Assembly: GCF_900111155.1 (NCBI RefSeq)
Contig: NZ_FOGG01000019.1
Location: 1-64,000 of the forward strand
Reading direction: 5' to 3'
DNA from: Pedobacter rhizosphaerae
GTDB taxonomy: Bacteria; Bacteroidota; Bacteroidia; Sphingobacteriales; Sphingobacteriaceae
Length of the DNA stretch: 64,000 bases
The notes beneath the pieces were generated by a model. The model was not told where the DNA came from. It worked only from the letters and a program-made list of their open reading frames with translations, and did no database searches. Position 1 is the first letter of the stretch. The number at the start of each line of letters is the position of its first letter. Shown here one piece after another: positions 8,424-17,315 of this stretch. A program made the translations under genes and the position numbers.

Positions 8424-10628
8424 TTATTGGAGAATTTTAGTGTTTTTAACTTCAGTTTCCTCCTGCACCAGGCTACCGAGTAATTTTCTTACCTCCTTAT
8501 AATCGTTAAGATAGTATTTAGCCTCCGAGATATTATTGCCCACCTTTACAGTAATGGCTGTATCTGGCAGGGCTCTAAAAATATCTTCATCTGTATGGTC
8601 ATCTCCTAAGGCAATTATAAAGTCTGGATGTTTATCATAAAGCCAGTTCAGTGCAGCTTTGCCTTTGTTTACCTCCATGTTTTTAAATTCGATTACCTTA
8701 TTTCCAGGCATTAACTGAAGTCCTTTATCGGCGGCTAAAATTTTGAGGTGACTCACAATCTCATTCGCCCTTAGCTCGCCTAAGCCTTCTTCCGCTTTGC
8801 GGTAGTGCCAAACAAGTGAATAGCTTTTTTCTTCAATAAAAGAGCCTGGAGTCCTGTCTGTATAAGTTTCCAGCAATGCTTTGATTTCTTGCTTCCATTG
8901 GTCTGTTAGTAGTGGAAGGCAGTTCCACTTGTCGCCATGCGTTTTCTGCCATGCACCATGCTCTGCAATAAGATCTACTTTTAGGTGGCCAAACCACTTT
9001 TCAAGCGTTTCATTTCTTCTGCCGCTAATGATAACTACAGTATTAGCCGGGTCTGCTGTAAGCCTGTTAATGATATTATAAAGTTCCTCATCAGGAGAAG
9101 CATCATCAATATTTCCGGAGAATCCAACCAAAGTACCGTCGTAGTCTAAAAATAGCACCCTATTGCTCGAATGAGCATATTTTGAGGCAATAATTTCATT
9201 GATATTGTTTACAGCGTGTTTAGTAAGTAAGGATTTCTGTGTGTCTTTCACTTCGTTTAATCTGAGGATAAAATTTTGTACCCAATGTTTTACATTAAAT
9301 TTTTCTACAATGCTGCGCATGGCTTTCATGCGGCGCTGTTGTTCATCTAGCGGCATTTTTAAGGCCACTAGAATGGCCTCCATAATGTCGCCCAGGTTAT
9401 TCGGGTTAACGATAAGTGCATCGGTAAGCTCTTTTGAAGCGCCGGCCATTTCACTCAAAATAAGCACACCATCGTTTTGATTTCTACTGGCGATATATTC
9501 TTTGCTTACCAGGTTCATGCCATCGCGCATAGGGGTAACCAAGCAAATGTCGGCTGTTGCATAAAGTGCAGATAATACTTCAATAGGGAAAGACCTGTAG
9601 AAGTAATTAATGGGTATCCAGTTGATTGATCTGTATTTGGCGTTAATGTTGCCAACCAGTTGATCGATTTGCTCTTTTAAATCTCTATACTGTGGAACGC
9701 TGTCTCTGGAGGGAACCACAATCATATATAACTCAATTTTACCAATATATTCCGGATGATGTTGCAGTAAAAGTTCCAGGGCTCTCAATCTTTCTAAAAT
9801 GCCTTTGCTGTAATCTAATCTGTCAATAGATAAAATAAATTTCACCTCATTTTTACCAGATTTGAAATAGTCGATTTCCTTTTTAACTTCCTGAGTTGTT
9901 GTTAACCCTGAAAATTTATCAAAATCAATTCCCATAGGGAAGGCTTCCACTACAATTTGCCTGTCGCCCTTGCTCAGCACGTTGGCTGTAGAATTAACAG
10001 GTAAAAGTCGTGTAGCCGTACTGATAAAATGACGAACATCGTCATACGTATGAAAACCGATCAAATCGGCTCCAATTAGTCCGTTTAAAAGTTCCTTGCG
10101 CCAGGGAATCAGCCTGAATATTTCGTACGATGGGAAGGGTATATGTTGAAAGAAGCCTATCGTTGCAAAAGGTTGTTGTGTTCTTAATATGCAGGGAAGT
10201 AATAATAATTGGTAATCCTGTATCCAAATTCTATCATTTTTATTGAGCAGTTTCAGGGTTGTTTGTGCAAATTTATCATTCACTGATCTATAGCAATCCC
10301 AATAGCTTTGCTCGTAATGTGCATAAGTAACGAGGTAGTGAAAAACGGGCCATAGTACTTCGTTAGAAAAGCCCTCATAGTATAAATTGATTTCATCCTG
10401 TGTTAAAAAAACAGGGTAGAGATTGAGCGCTGCAAGCTTCTCTACTACTTCTTGCTGGCGATCTTCAGGAACTTCTATTCCAGGCCAACCTACCCAAATG
10501 GAATTTCCATTTTTATAAACATCACCTAATCCGGTGGCCAGGCCACCCTCACTTGGAATAAAGGTATATTCATTGTTTTCTTCAATAATTTTAACGGGTA
10601 GTCTGTTCGATATTATAACTGTTTTCAT
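8424..10628 (-). CDS. otsAB: Bifunctional trehalose-6-phosphate synthase/phosphatase
   Basis: One 734-residue chain carries both steps of trehalose synthesis. Residues 1 to about 470 are a GT20 OtsA domain, with the N-terminal ISNRLPVKI, EGGLATGL, WVGWPG and the donor-site segments SIDRLDYSKGI and RDGMNLVSKEY. From about residue 488 follows an OtsB HAD phosphatase domain with motif I LDYDGTL (Asp near 495), IISGRR and ALGDDHTDEDIF, all catalytic motifs intact. An upstream in-frame ATG at 10649 exists, but the family N-terminus begins at the ATG at 10628. It converges on the GH15 gene, suggesting coordinated trehalose making and breaking; that link is inference. Confidence 0.94.
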   Translation of the reverse strand: MKTVIISNRLPVKIIEENNEYTFIPSEGGLATGLGDVYKNGNSIWVGWPGIEVPEDRQQEVVEKLAALNLYPVFLTQDEINLYYEGFSNEVLWPVFHYLVTYAHYEQSYWDCYRSVNDKFAQTTLKLLNKNDRIWIQDYQLLLLPCILRTQQPFATIGFFQHIPFPSYEIFRLIPWRKELLNGLIGADLIGFHTYDDVRHFISTATRLLPVNSTANVLSKGDRQIVVEAFPMGIDFDKFSGLTTTQEVKKEIDYFKSGKNEVKFILSIDRLDYSKGILERLRALELLLQHHPEYIGKIELYMIVVPSRDSVPQYRDLKEQIDQLVGNINAKYRSINWIPINYFYRSFPIEVLSALYATADICLVTPMRDGMNLVSKEYIASRNQNDGVLILSEMAGASKELTDALIVNPNNLGDIMEAILVALKMPLDEQQRRMKAMRSIVEKFNVKHWVQNFILRLNEVKDTQKSLLTKHAVNNINEIIASKYAHSSNRVLFLDYDGTLVGFSGNIDDASPDEELYNIINRLTADPANTVVIISGRRNETLEKWFGHLKVDLIAEHGAWQKTHGDKWNCLPLLTDQWKQEIKALLETYTDRTPGSFIEEKSYSLVWHYRKAEEGLGELRANEIVSHLKILAADKGLQLMPGNKVIEFKNMEVNKGKAALNWLYDKHPDFIIALGDDHTDEDIFRALPDTAITVKVGNNISEAKYYLNDYKEVRKLLGSLVQEETEVKNTKILQ

Positions 10629-10967
10629 GCTTGTATATGATGTATCCACATCAATAAAAGCCTTTTAAACTTATTTTGTTTGAACTTTTTAGATTTAAAA
10701 ACATTCAAATGATTAAACGTAGTTAAATAATACGGAGAATGTGGTTCTAATATTGGGTGACTGAAACAACATTTACATATAGTATCAGAAAGATTTCTTT
10801 GATGCCGCGGCTAATGGTGCCACCAATAATTGAACTCAATCTTAACAGTTTGCCTTTAGATCGGAAAAGTAACATGATCAATGCAGTTAAGTATACCTTA
10901 TTGTAACTCCACTAAGTGGCGATAAATAGATTCATCTCCTTATTATTGTTTCGCTTAACTTTGTATT
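10629..10967. other. Divergent intergenic region otsAB / metal-receptor gene
   Basis: About 340 bp between divergent starts. The plus-strand -7 box for the downstream gene is at 10956. A CCACT-A-AGTGG hairpin lies near 10911-10924. I looked for a cobalamin riboswitch because of the downstream family and could not see its conserved core. Confidence 0.4.
10956..10963 (+). promoter_or_regulatory. -7 box directly before an ATG (possible leaderless start)
   Basis: Exact TAnnTTTG match TAACTTTG, ending 4 nt before the ATG at 10968. Transcription would begin at or next to the start codon. No clear TTTG -33 box is seen. Confidence 0.5.
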
Positions 10968-11765
10968 ATGCAAAAAACTTTTGTCGATCAGATGGGTAGG
11001 GATGTGGTAATTAATTATCCGCCTAAAAAAATCATTTCGGTTGTTCCTTCTCAAACCGAACTGCTCTTTGATTTGGGGCTTGACCGGGAGATCGTTGGAC
11101 TAACTAAGTTTTGCATCCATCCCATTGAAAAATTTGCAGAAAGGACGAAGGTAGGGGGGACTAAAAAGCTCAATATAGATCTAATTAAGGCTTTAGAGCC
11201 CGATTTGATTATTGGTAACAAGGAAGAAAATACGCAAGCAGACATTGAAGAACTAGCGGAGTGCTTCCCTGTTTGGATGAGCGATATTTATACCCTCGAT
11301 GATGCCATGAAAACCATTGGACAGATAGGCGAGTTGGTGAATAGAGAACCTGAAGCTGCCTACCTTAACCACTTAATATCAGCAGGCTTTAGCGATCTTA
11401 AAACATTAGCCGCTCAACATCAGGTTGATAAAAAGGTTGCTTACCTCATTTGGCGTAAACCTTTTATGGCTGCTGGGAAGAATACGTTTATTGATGAGGT
11501 ATTAATGATTAATGGCATGAGTAATGTTATTATGGAAAGCAGGTATCCCGAAGTTAGCTTAGCGGAACTGAAAACTGCCAATTGTGAAATGCTGTTGCTC
11601 TCTTCAGAGCCTTATCCTTTTTCAGAAAAACATATTGCTGAAATACAGCAGGAGTTACCAGACACTAAAATACAGTTAGTTGATGGCGAAATGTTCAGTT
11701 GGTATGGCAGCAGGCTGGTAAAAGCCGTACAATACTTTTTTGAATTCCAAAAGCAACTTTATTAA
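10968..11765 (+). CDS. Helical-backbone metal/cobalamin receptor family protein (BtuF-like)
   Basis: This 265-residue protein matches the ABC substrate-binding family that includes BtuF and FepB: DQMGRDVVINYPPKKIISVVPSQTELLFDLGL at its start (broken here by no gap), then EPDLIIGNKEEN, and a second lobe with YLIWRKPFMAAGKNTFIDEVL. Usual members are periplasmic or lipid-anchored, but this one begins directly at the mature domain with no signal peptide, and no permease or ATPase gene is adjacent. It may act in the cytoplasm or have another export route. The ATG is preceded 4 nt upstream by a -7 box, arguing against a longer N-terminus. The ligand cannot be assigned. Confidence 0.8.
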   Translation: MQKTFVDQMGRDVVINYPPKKIISVVPSQTELLFDLGLDREIVGLTKFCIHPIEKFAERTKVGGTKKLNIDLIKALEPDLIIGNKEENTQADIEELAECFPVWMSDIYTLDDAMKTIGQIGELVNREPEAAYLNHLISAGFSDLKTLAAQHQVDKKVAYLIWRKPFMAAGKNTFIDEVLMINGMSNVIMESRYPEVSLAELKTANCEMLLLSSEPYPFSEKHIAEIQQELPDTKIQLVDGEMFSWYGSRLVKAVQYFFEFQKQLY

Positions 11766-11821
11766 GTTTTTGTTGTTTCTATTTTGTAGCGTAAAGTCCA
11801 ATCATCTCGTTATACTTAAGT

Positions 11822-12124
11822 ATGAAAAAAATATTATATCTATCGTTTTTTGTGGCCGTACTTTCGGCTTGCAGCACCATGAAGAATAACTCGGGTACCA
11901 CTATTAGGCTTACAGGGAAAATAGAGAAAATTGGAATGACAACTTTTCAATATGGTACCCATCTCTTAAAAGCAGATGCTAAAACCTATGCTTTAAAGAG
12001 TGCAAGCCTGAATTTAGATACTTACCTGGATAAACAAGTTACCATTAAGGGAAATAAAGTGGAGGGGTATCCGGTAGAAGGTGGACCAGAATTTATAGAA
12101 GTAACTGAGGTGAAGGAAAAATAA
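11822..12124 (+). CDS. Small hypothetical lipoprotein
   Basis: A 100-residue protein with a lipoprotein signal ending LSAC (Cys17). The remaining 80 residues read like a small beta-barrel of the OB type: RLTGKIEKIG, FQYGTHLLKADAKTYAL, YLDKQVTIKGNKVEGYP and a final FIEVTEV strand. This resembles small lipoproteins or exported proteins that bind ligands through an OB-like fold, but I cannot name a family. It follows the metal-receptor gene by 56 nt on the same strand and may be cotranscribed with it. No strong terminator is seen before the tRNA, only a short GGCAC/GTGCC hairpin near 12167. Confidence 0.75.
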   Translation: MKKILYLSFFVAVLSACSTMKNNSGTTIRLTGKIEKIGMTTFQYGTHLLKADAKTYALKSASLNLDTYLDKQVTIKGNKVEGYPVEGGPEFIEVTEVKEK

Positions 12125-12276
12125 AAGAAGAGAAAAATTAAAAAAAGGAGAGGAGTATTTTAATAGAAAAGGCACTTTGTGCCATTTAGAATTTAAGCCG
12201 CTAAATTTTTTATAAAATCTTTCTCCTTTAAAATTAGATACTTAGCATTTTTAGTGAAAAAATATCTTGTCATACT

Positions 12277-12306
12277 TTTGAATTTCAAATCTAATTTCTA
12301 TTTTTG
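12277..12306 (+). promoter_or_regulatory. Promoter of tRNA-Leu(UAG)
   Basis: TTTG at 12277-12280, an 18-nt spacer, then TATTTTTG at 12299-12306. It lies 21 nt before the mature tRNA. Confidence 0.65.
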
Positions 12307-12327
12307 CAGTCCTTAATAAATCCTACT

Positions 12328-12409
12328 GCGGAAGTGGCGTAATTGGTAGCCGCACCAGACTTAGGATCTGGCGCTTCACGGCGTGGGGGTTCGAGTCCCT
12401 TCTTCCGCA
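12328..12409 (+). tRNA. tRNA-Leu (anticodon UAG)
   Basis: The 82-nt gene folds into a class II cloverleaf. Acceptor stem GCGGAAG pairs with CTTCCGC, followed by discriminator A. The anticodon stem CCAGA/TCTGG encloses loop CTTAGGA with anticodon TAG at 12362-12364, so it reads CUA and related Leu codons. A long variable arm follows, and the T arm contains GGTTCGAGTCC. CCA is not encoded. It has its own promoter and terminator. Confidence 0.97.
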
Positions 12410-12423
12410 CAATAAGATCAAGG

Positions 12424-12458
12424 CCGTTCCGATGTAAAATCGGGACGGTTTTCTTTTT
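12424..12458 (+). terminator. Terminator after tRNA-Leu(UAG)
   Basis: Stem CCGTTCCGAT (12424-12433) pairs with ATCGGGACGG (12439-12448, one G-T pair), followed by a T-rich tract. Confidence 0.8.
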
Positions 12459-12546
12459 AAGAACGGAATAGATTAAGAAATAAAATAATTTTGGTGAAGT
12501 TGAGCCTGCCTCATTTCTCATAACCAAATACTCATATCTTATAAAA

Positions 12547-13896
12547 ATGAATATTACACAGGAAAAAACCGGCAATTTAAATGCTGTTGTAAAAATCAAA
12601 ATCGCTCCTGCAGATTATACTGAAAGAGTTGATAAAGCCATTAAAGAGCAAGCGAAAAAAGCACAGTTACCAGGTTTCCGTAAAGGAATGGTTCCTGCGG
12701 CTCACATTAAAAGAATGTATGGTAAAAGTATTTTGGTTGATGAGATCAACAACCTGTTAAACGATACATTAAGTAAATACATCGCTGACGAGAAATTAGA
12801 AGTATTAGGTCAACCTCTACCTAAAACAGATGATGAAAAAGAATTTAAGTGGGATAACACAGATGAATTCGAGTTTGATTATGAGTTAGGTTTATCACCT
12901 GCTTTTGATGTAGCTATTTCATCTAAAGATAAATTCACTCAATACGTAGTTAAAGCGGATAAAGAAACTTTAGAAAGCCGTATTAAAAATATCCGTCGCA
13001 GTTACGGTAAAATGACCAACCCAGAGGTTTCTGAAGAAGGTGATGTGCTTTATGCAGACTTTACTCAATTAGCTGCTGATGGTTCTGTGTATGAAGGCGG
13101 AATTGCTAATACTGCAACTTTACGTTTAGATCAGGTAGCGGATAAGAAAATTCTTAAAACATTAGTAGGATTAAAGAAAGACGCTGAAGTAACTATCGAT
13201 ATTCAAAAAGCATTAGAAGATGCTGCGGTAATTGCTAAAGTGTTAAATATTTCTGAAGATGATGCTAAAGAATTGAAAGCTAACTTCAAGTTAACTGTTA
13301 AAAATATTAACCGTTTAGAAGAGGCCGATTTAAACCAGGAGTTCTTCGATAAATTATTTGGTGAAGGCGTAGTAACTGACGAAGCTGGATTCAGAGCTAA
13401 AATTACTGAAGAAGTGGAAAGCATGTTTACACAAGATGCAGATCGTAAATTATCAAACGATATTTATGAGCAGTTCTTGGCTAAACACAATTTTGAATTG
13501 CCAGATGAGTTCTTACGTCGTTGGTTAAAAGCTACAAACGAAAAGTTAACAGACGAAGAATTAGCAGAAGGTTATGATGATTTCGCTAAAAACCTTAAAT
13601 GGACTTTAATCGAAAACAAAATCATTAAAGATAACAGCATCGAAATTAAATATGAAGATGTAGTTCAGGCTGCTAAGGCTAAAATCGATATGCAATTCAG
13701 AATGTATAGCCCAAGCCCGCTTCCAGAAGATCAGTTAGCGCAATATGCTGTTCAATTCTTACAGCAAAAGGAAAATGCTAATCAGGTTTTCGAAGAAGTT
13801 AAAGCACTAAAAACTTTCGAACAAATTAAATCTGTTGCTACTTTAGAGCAAAAAGAAATTGATTACGATAAGTTTATCGCTTTAGACAAGAGGTAA
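12547..13896 (+). CDS. tig: Trigger factor
   Basis: This 449-residue ribosome-associated chaperone binds nascent chains at the exit tunnel. The N-terminal ribosome-binding domain carries the signature GFRKGMVP at 43-50 (usual form GFRxGxxP). A middle domain at about 150-245 corresponds to the FKBP-type PPIase but is poorly conserved, as is common in Bacteroidota. The C-terminal helical part forms the cradle arms. An exact -7 box TAATTTTG lies at 12486-12493, 53 nt before the ATG. clpP and clpX follow after a 30-bp palindrome, the usual tig-clpP-clpX order. Confidence 0.95.
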   Translation: MNITQEKTGNLNAVVKIKIAPADYTERVDKAIKEQAKKAQLPGFRKGMVPAAHIKRMYGKSILVDEINNLLNDTLSKYIADEKLEVLGQPLPKTDDEKEFKWDNTDEFEFDYELGLSPAFDVAISSKDKFTQYVVKADKETLESRIKNIRRSYGKMTNPEVSEEGDVLYADFTQLAADGSVYEGGIANTATLRLDQVADKKILKTLVGLKKDAEVTIDIQKALEDAAVIAKVLNISEDDAKELKANFKLTVKNINRLEEADLNQEFFDKLFGEGVVTDEAGFRAKITEEVESMFTQDADRKLSNDIYEQFLAKHNFELPDEFLRRWLKATNEKLTDEELAEGYDDFAKNLKWTLIENKIIKDNSIEIKYEDVVQAAKAKIDMQFRMYSPSPLPEDQLAQYAVQFLQQKENANQVFEEVKALKTFEQIKSVATLEQKEIDYDKFIALDKR

Positions 13897-14235
13897 TTCT
13901 TTAACTGACCAAATGTCAGTTTTATGGAAAGATAATAATTAAGAGCAGCCCTAGGGCTGCTCTTAATATATATGGATAATAATAATTAGTTTGGCTGAGT
14001 AAAAACACGTTAATTGTGCTAATAGCATATAAATCTAGTGGTTAGCAGAGTATGTGGAAAGTTAGTCTAATTGACTAATGTCATTTGTAATACAGATTTG
14101 TTTTACAATACCAAAGAAATAGATATATTGGCACGGAAATTAACCGAATCCAGAAAATATTTATTAAAATTATAATCCGGTTTGGTTAATGTTTCTCATA
14201 ATATTTTATCCGAACCCTAAACGCAAGACAAGATT
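13897..14235 (+). other. Intergenic region between tig and clpP
   Basis: It contains the palindrome at 13938-13967 and then about 270 bp of AT-rich sequence. Near 14146-14188 there is an imperfect inverted repeat (TTAACCGAATCC against GGTTTGGTTAA) around an AT-rich core, placed 50 to 90 nt before clpP. It could be part of the clpP control region; no gene is seen. Confidence 0.4.
13938..13967. terminator. Perfect 30-bp palindrome after tig, probable terminator
   Basis: Arms ATTAAGAGCAGCCCT and AGGGCTGCTCTTAAT are exactly complementary. The T tract afterwards is weak (TTAATATATAT), so termination is likely but not certain. Confidence 0.6.
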
Positions 14236-14943
14236 ATGACTATCGACTCACAAGAATTTAGAAAATTTGCCGTTAAACATCAAGGAATTGGTGGTTTGCA
14301 CGTAGATAAATTTATCGCTCAAGCCAACATGAATCCTCAAAATATGACTCCATATATCATTGAAGAACGCCAGCTGAATGTAGCTCAGATGGACGTTTTT
14401 TCTAGATTAATGATGGATCGTATTATATTTTTAGGAGATGCAATTTATGACCAGAATGCCAACATTATCCAAGCACAATTGTTGTTCTTACAATCAACTG
14501 ATGCAGATAGAGACATTCAGATCTACATTAACTCTCCAGGTGGTTCAGTATACGCAGGATTAGGTATTTACGATACAATGCAGTATATTCAACCAGATGT
14601 AGCTACAATTTGTACAGGTATGGCAGCCTCAATGGGTGCTGTATTATTAGTTGCAGGGGCTAAAGGTAAACGTGCCGCACTGCCACACTCAAGAGTAATG
14701 ATCCACCAACCATCAGGAGGTGCACAAGGTGTAGCATCAGATATGGAGATCAACTTAAGAGAAATGCTTAAATTGAAAAAAGAATTATACGATATCATCT
14801 CAGAGCACTCTGGCCAAACTTATGACTGGGTAGAGAAAGCTTCAGACCGCGATTACTGGATGACTGCTGATGAAGCAAAGGGTTTCGGTATGGTTGATGA
14901 GGTGTTGTCGAGAAACGTGAAAAAAGATGGCGAAACAAAATAA
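14236..14943 (+). CDS. clpP: ATP-dependent Clp protease proteolytic subunit
   Basis: This 235-residue serine peptidase forms the tetradecameric barrel that degrades proteins fed by ClpX. Catalytic Ser132 lies in GMAASMGAVLL and His157 in HSRVMIHQPS; an Asp of the SDRDYW motif near 204-206 completes the triad. The first 40 or so residues are longer than in E. coli and probably act as a propeptide, as in many ClpPs. The 3' end overlaps clpX by 17 bp, so the two are translationally coupled. Confidence 0.97.
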   Translation: MTIDSQEFRKFAVKHQGIGGLHVDKFIAQANMNPQNMTPYIIEERQLNVAQMDVFSRLMMDRIIFLGDAIYDQNANIIQAQLLFLQSTDADRDIQIYINSPGGSVYAGLGIYDTMQYIQPDVATICTGMAASMGAVLLVAGAKGKRAALPHSRVMIHQPSGGAQGVASDMEINLREMLKLKKELYDIISEHSGQTYDWVEKASDRDYWMTADEAKGFGMVDEVLSRNVKKDGETK

Positions 14944-16165
14944 AGAATCACGCTGCTCATTCTGCCATTCTGGCAAGCATGAAACTTTGATGCTTATCGA
15001 GGGTATGGATGCGTTTATCTGTGATAAATGTGTAACACAGGCTAATCAACTGCTTGCACAAGAATTAGGTACTAAGAATACCAAAAATATTCAGGCAGCC
15101 ATTACATTATTGAAACCTTTAGAGATTAAAAATCACTTAGATCAATATGTAATCGGACAGGATGATGCTAAGAAGGTATTGTCGGTTGCTGTTTATAACC
15201 ACTATAAACGTTTGAATCAAAAAATTGATAAAGACGAGATAGAGATTGAAAAATCAAATATCATGTTGGTTGGTGAAACAGGAACAGGTAAAACGCTTTT
15301 AGCAAAAACCATTGCGAAAATTTTGCATGTTCCTTTTTGCATCTGCGATGCTACAGTGTTAACAGAAGCGGGTTATGTTGGGGAGGATGTAGAAAGTATT
15401 CTTACCCGCTTATTACAAGCAGCAGATTATGATGTTGCAGCTGCAGAACGTGGAATTGTATATATTGATGAGGTAGATAAAGTGGCGCGTAAAAGCGATA
15501 ATCCATCTATCACCCGCGATGTATCAGGTGAAGGTGTACAACAGGCTTTACTGAAAATCTTAGAAGGTACAGTTGTAAACGTTCCACCTCAGGGAGGACG
15601 TAAGCACCCTGATCAAAAAATGATCCCCGTAAATACAAACAATATTTTGTTTATCTGCGGAGGAGCTTTTGATGGTATTGAACGCAAAATTGCCAATAGA
15701 TTACGTACACAGGCAGTAGGCTATAAAGTTAAAAAAGATGAGACAGTTCTCGATCTTAAAAATCTTTATAAGTATATTACTCCTCAAGACTTAAAATCCT
15801 TTGGATTAATCCCGGAGCTAATCGGTCGTATACCGGTACTGTCTCACTTAAATCCTTTGGATAAAGAAACCTTAAGGAATATTCTTACCGCACCTAAAAA
15901 CTCATTAATTAAGCAATATGTTAAATTATTTGCTTATGAAGATGTAGAATTGATCTTTGAAGATGATGTTTTGGATTTCGTGGTAGATAAGGCAATGGAA
16001 TATAAATTGGGTGCTCGTGGATTAAGATCTATCTGTGAAGCGATCATGCTGGATGCCATGTTTGAAATACCAACGCAAGGGGATGTCAAGGAGTTGAATA
16101 TCACACTCGACTACGCGATTGAAAAATTTGAAAAGGCCGACTTTAAAAAGTTGCAAGTAGCATAA
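14927..16165 (+). CDS. clpX: ATP-dependent Clp protease ATP-binding subunit ClpX
   Basis: This 412-residue AAA+ unfoldase recognises substrates and threads them into ClpP. The N-terminal zinc-binding domain has CSFC (Cys10, Cys13) and CDKC (Cys32, Cys35). Walker A is GETGTGKT near residue 117, Walker [10 protein letters not shown] near 185, and the pore loop GYVGEDVE follows Walker A. The ClpP-binding IGF-type loop lies in the QAVGYK to PELIGRIP stretch. It overlaps the end of clpP by 17 bp and is closed by the terminator at 16172. Confidence 0.97.
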   Translation: MAKQNKESRCSFCHSGKHETLMLIEGMDAFICDKCVTQANQLLAQELGTKNTKNIQAAITLLKPLEIKNHLDQYVIGQDDAKKVLSVAVYNHYKRLNQKIDKDEIEIEKSNIMLVGETGTGKTLLAKTIAKILHVPFCICDATVLTEAGYVGEDVESILTRLLQAADYDVAAAERGIVYIDEVDKVARKSDNPSITRDVSGEGVQQALLKILEGTVVNVPPQGGRKHPDQKMIPVNTNNILFICGGAFDGIERKIANRLRTQAVGYKVKKDETVLDLKNLYKYITPQDLKSFGLIPELIGRIPVLSHLNPLDKETLRNILTAPKNSLIKQYVKLFAYEDVELIFEDDVLDFVVDKAMEYKLGARGLRSICEAIMLDAMFEIPTQGDVKELNITLDYAIEKFEKADFKKLQVA

Positions 16166-16171
16166 AAAATC

Positions 16172-16204
16172 AAATCCTCTCGCGAAAGCGGGGGGATTTT
16201 TTTT
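16172..16204 (+). terminator. Terminator after clpX
   Basis: AAATCCTCTCGC (16172-16183) pairs, with G-T pairs, to GCGGGGGGATTT (16188-16199) across a GAAA tetraloop, followed by T's. Confidence 0.85.
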
Positions 16205-16258
16205 AATATAATGTTTTTAACGCTTAGCGCTCAACGCTAGCTCAAAAGAGAAAATAAT

Positions 16259-17122
16259 ATGAACGAAGAAAAAGACGTAAAAAAAGATGAAAACATCGTA
16301 GAAAAAGCAAAAAGAGTTAAGGAAGTAGAAAGTCCTGTTAAATCAGGATTGAAATCAAAGGATGAAATCGTGAAAAACTGGTTGCCGCGCTACACGGGAA
16401 GAACGTTAGATCAGTTTGGTGATTATATTCTCCTAACCAATTTCAGTAAATATGTGACCATGTTTTCTGAATGGAACGATAACGCCCCGATAATGGGTTT
16501 AGATAAGCCTATGCAAAGCGTATCAGCCAATGGCATCACCATTATCAATTTTGGAATGGGGAGTCCGCTTGCTGCAACCATGATGGATTTGTTAACAGCC
16601 ATTAAGCCTAAGGCCGTATTGTTCTTAGGGAAGTGTGGCGGTTTAAAGAAAAAGAATCAATTGGGTGATTTAATTCTGCCCATAGCTGCAATCAGAGGCG
16701 AAGGAACATCAAATGATTACCTTCCGGCAGAGGTGCCTGCATTGCCATCTTTCGCACTGCAAAAGGCTATTTCAACTACCATTCGTGATCACGGAAGAGA
16801 TTATTGGACAGGTACCTGTTATACGACTAACCGCAGGGTTTGGGAGCATGATAAGGAATTTAAAAAATACCTGAAAAGCTTAAGAGCCATGGCTGTTGAT
16901 ATGGAAACTGCAACCATTTTTACTACTGGTTTTGCCAACAAAATTCCTACTGGTGCATTATTATTGGTATCAGATCAACCGATGATCCCTGAAGGTGTTA
17001 AAACTGCTGAAAGCGATAGTAGTGTTACTGAAAAGTATGTGGAAACCCACTTAAGAATCGGTATTGATTCTCTAAAACAATTGATCAATAACGGGCTTAC
17101 CGTTAAACATTTGTTATTCTAA
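16259..17122 (+). CDS. amn: AMP nucleosidase
   Basis: This 287-residue enzyme of the nucleoside phosphorylase superfamily cleaves AMP to adenine and ribose-5-phosphate. The core starts near residue 45 with GDYILLTNFSKYV; FGMGSPLAATMMDLL, VLFLGKCGGLKKK, AIRGEGTSNDY and the substrate-binding AVDMETATIF (Met-Glu pair) are all present. The first 40 residues are charged and lysine-rich, without family similarity. It lacks the N-terminal regulatory domain of the E. coli enzyme, being the shorter form usual in Bacteroidota. It follows clpX after a terminator, so it is probably transcribed independently. Confidence 0.92.
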   Translation: MNEEKDVKKDENIVEKAKRVKEVESPVKSGLKSKDEIVKNWLPRYTGRTLDQFGDYILLTNFSKYVTMFSEWNDNAPIMGLDKPMQSVSANGITIINFGMGSPLAATMMDLLTAIKPKAVLFLGKCGGLKKKNQLGDLILPIAAIRGEGTSNDYLPAEVPALPSFALQKAISTTIRDHGRDYWTGTCYTTNRRVWEHDKEFKKYLKSLRAMAVDMETATIFTTGFANKIPTGALLLVSDQPMIPEGVKTAESDSSVTEKYVETHLRIGIDSLKQLINNGLTVKHLLF

Positions 17123-17135
17123 TAAGACCGAACGT

Positions 17136-17190
17136 TAAGACGCAAAGTACACTAAGGCCATCGAGGCTTCTTGGTGTCTTCGTGTCTTGG
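17136..17190. repeat. Imperfect inverted repeat of a common intergenic phrase
   Basis: AAGACGCAAAGTACACTAAGG at 17136 onward (about 20 bp) is an imperfect inverse of CTTGGTGTCTTCGTGTCTTG at 17171 onward. Together they could form a hairpin. A related inverted pair occurs at 38492-38540, so this is a dispersed family. Confidence 0.55.
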
Positions 17191-17315
17191 TGGTAACATC
17201 CCCAATAAACCTATCTATAGTTAGCTATTACAGATATTGTTTGGAAATGAGGTTCTGAGCCTCCATTAGAAGTTTTAAACTATATTATTTTTTCTCTATT
17301 CTATTTTAGAAATAG

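Noticed and set aside
10650..10967. Cobalamin riboswitch upstream of the metal-receptor gene
   Set aside because: I could not find the conserved core of that riboswitch; the gene also appears to have no leader.
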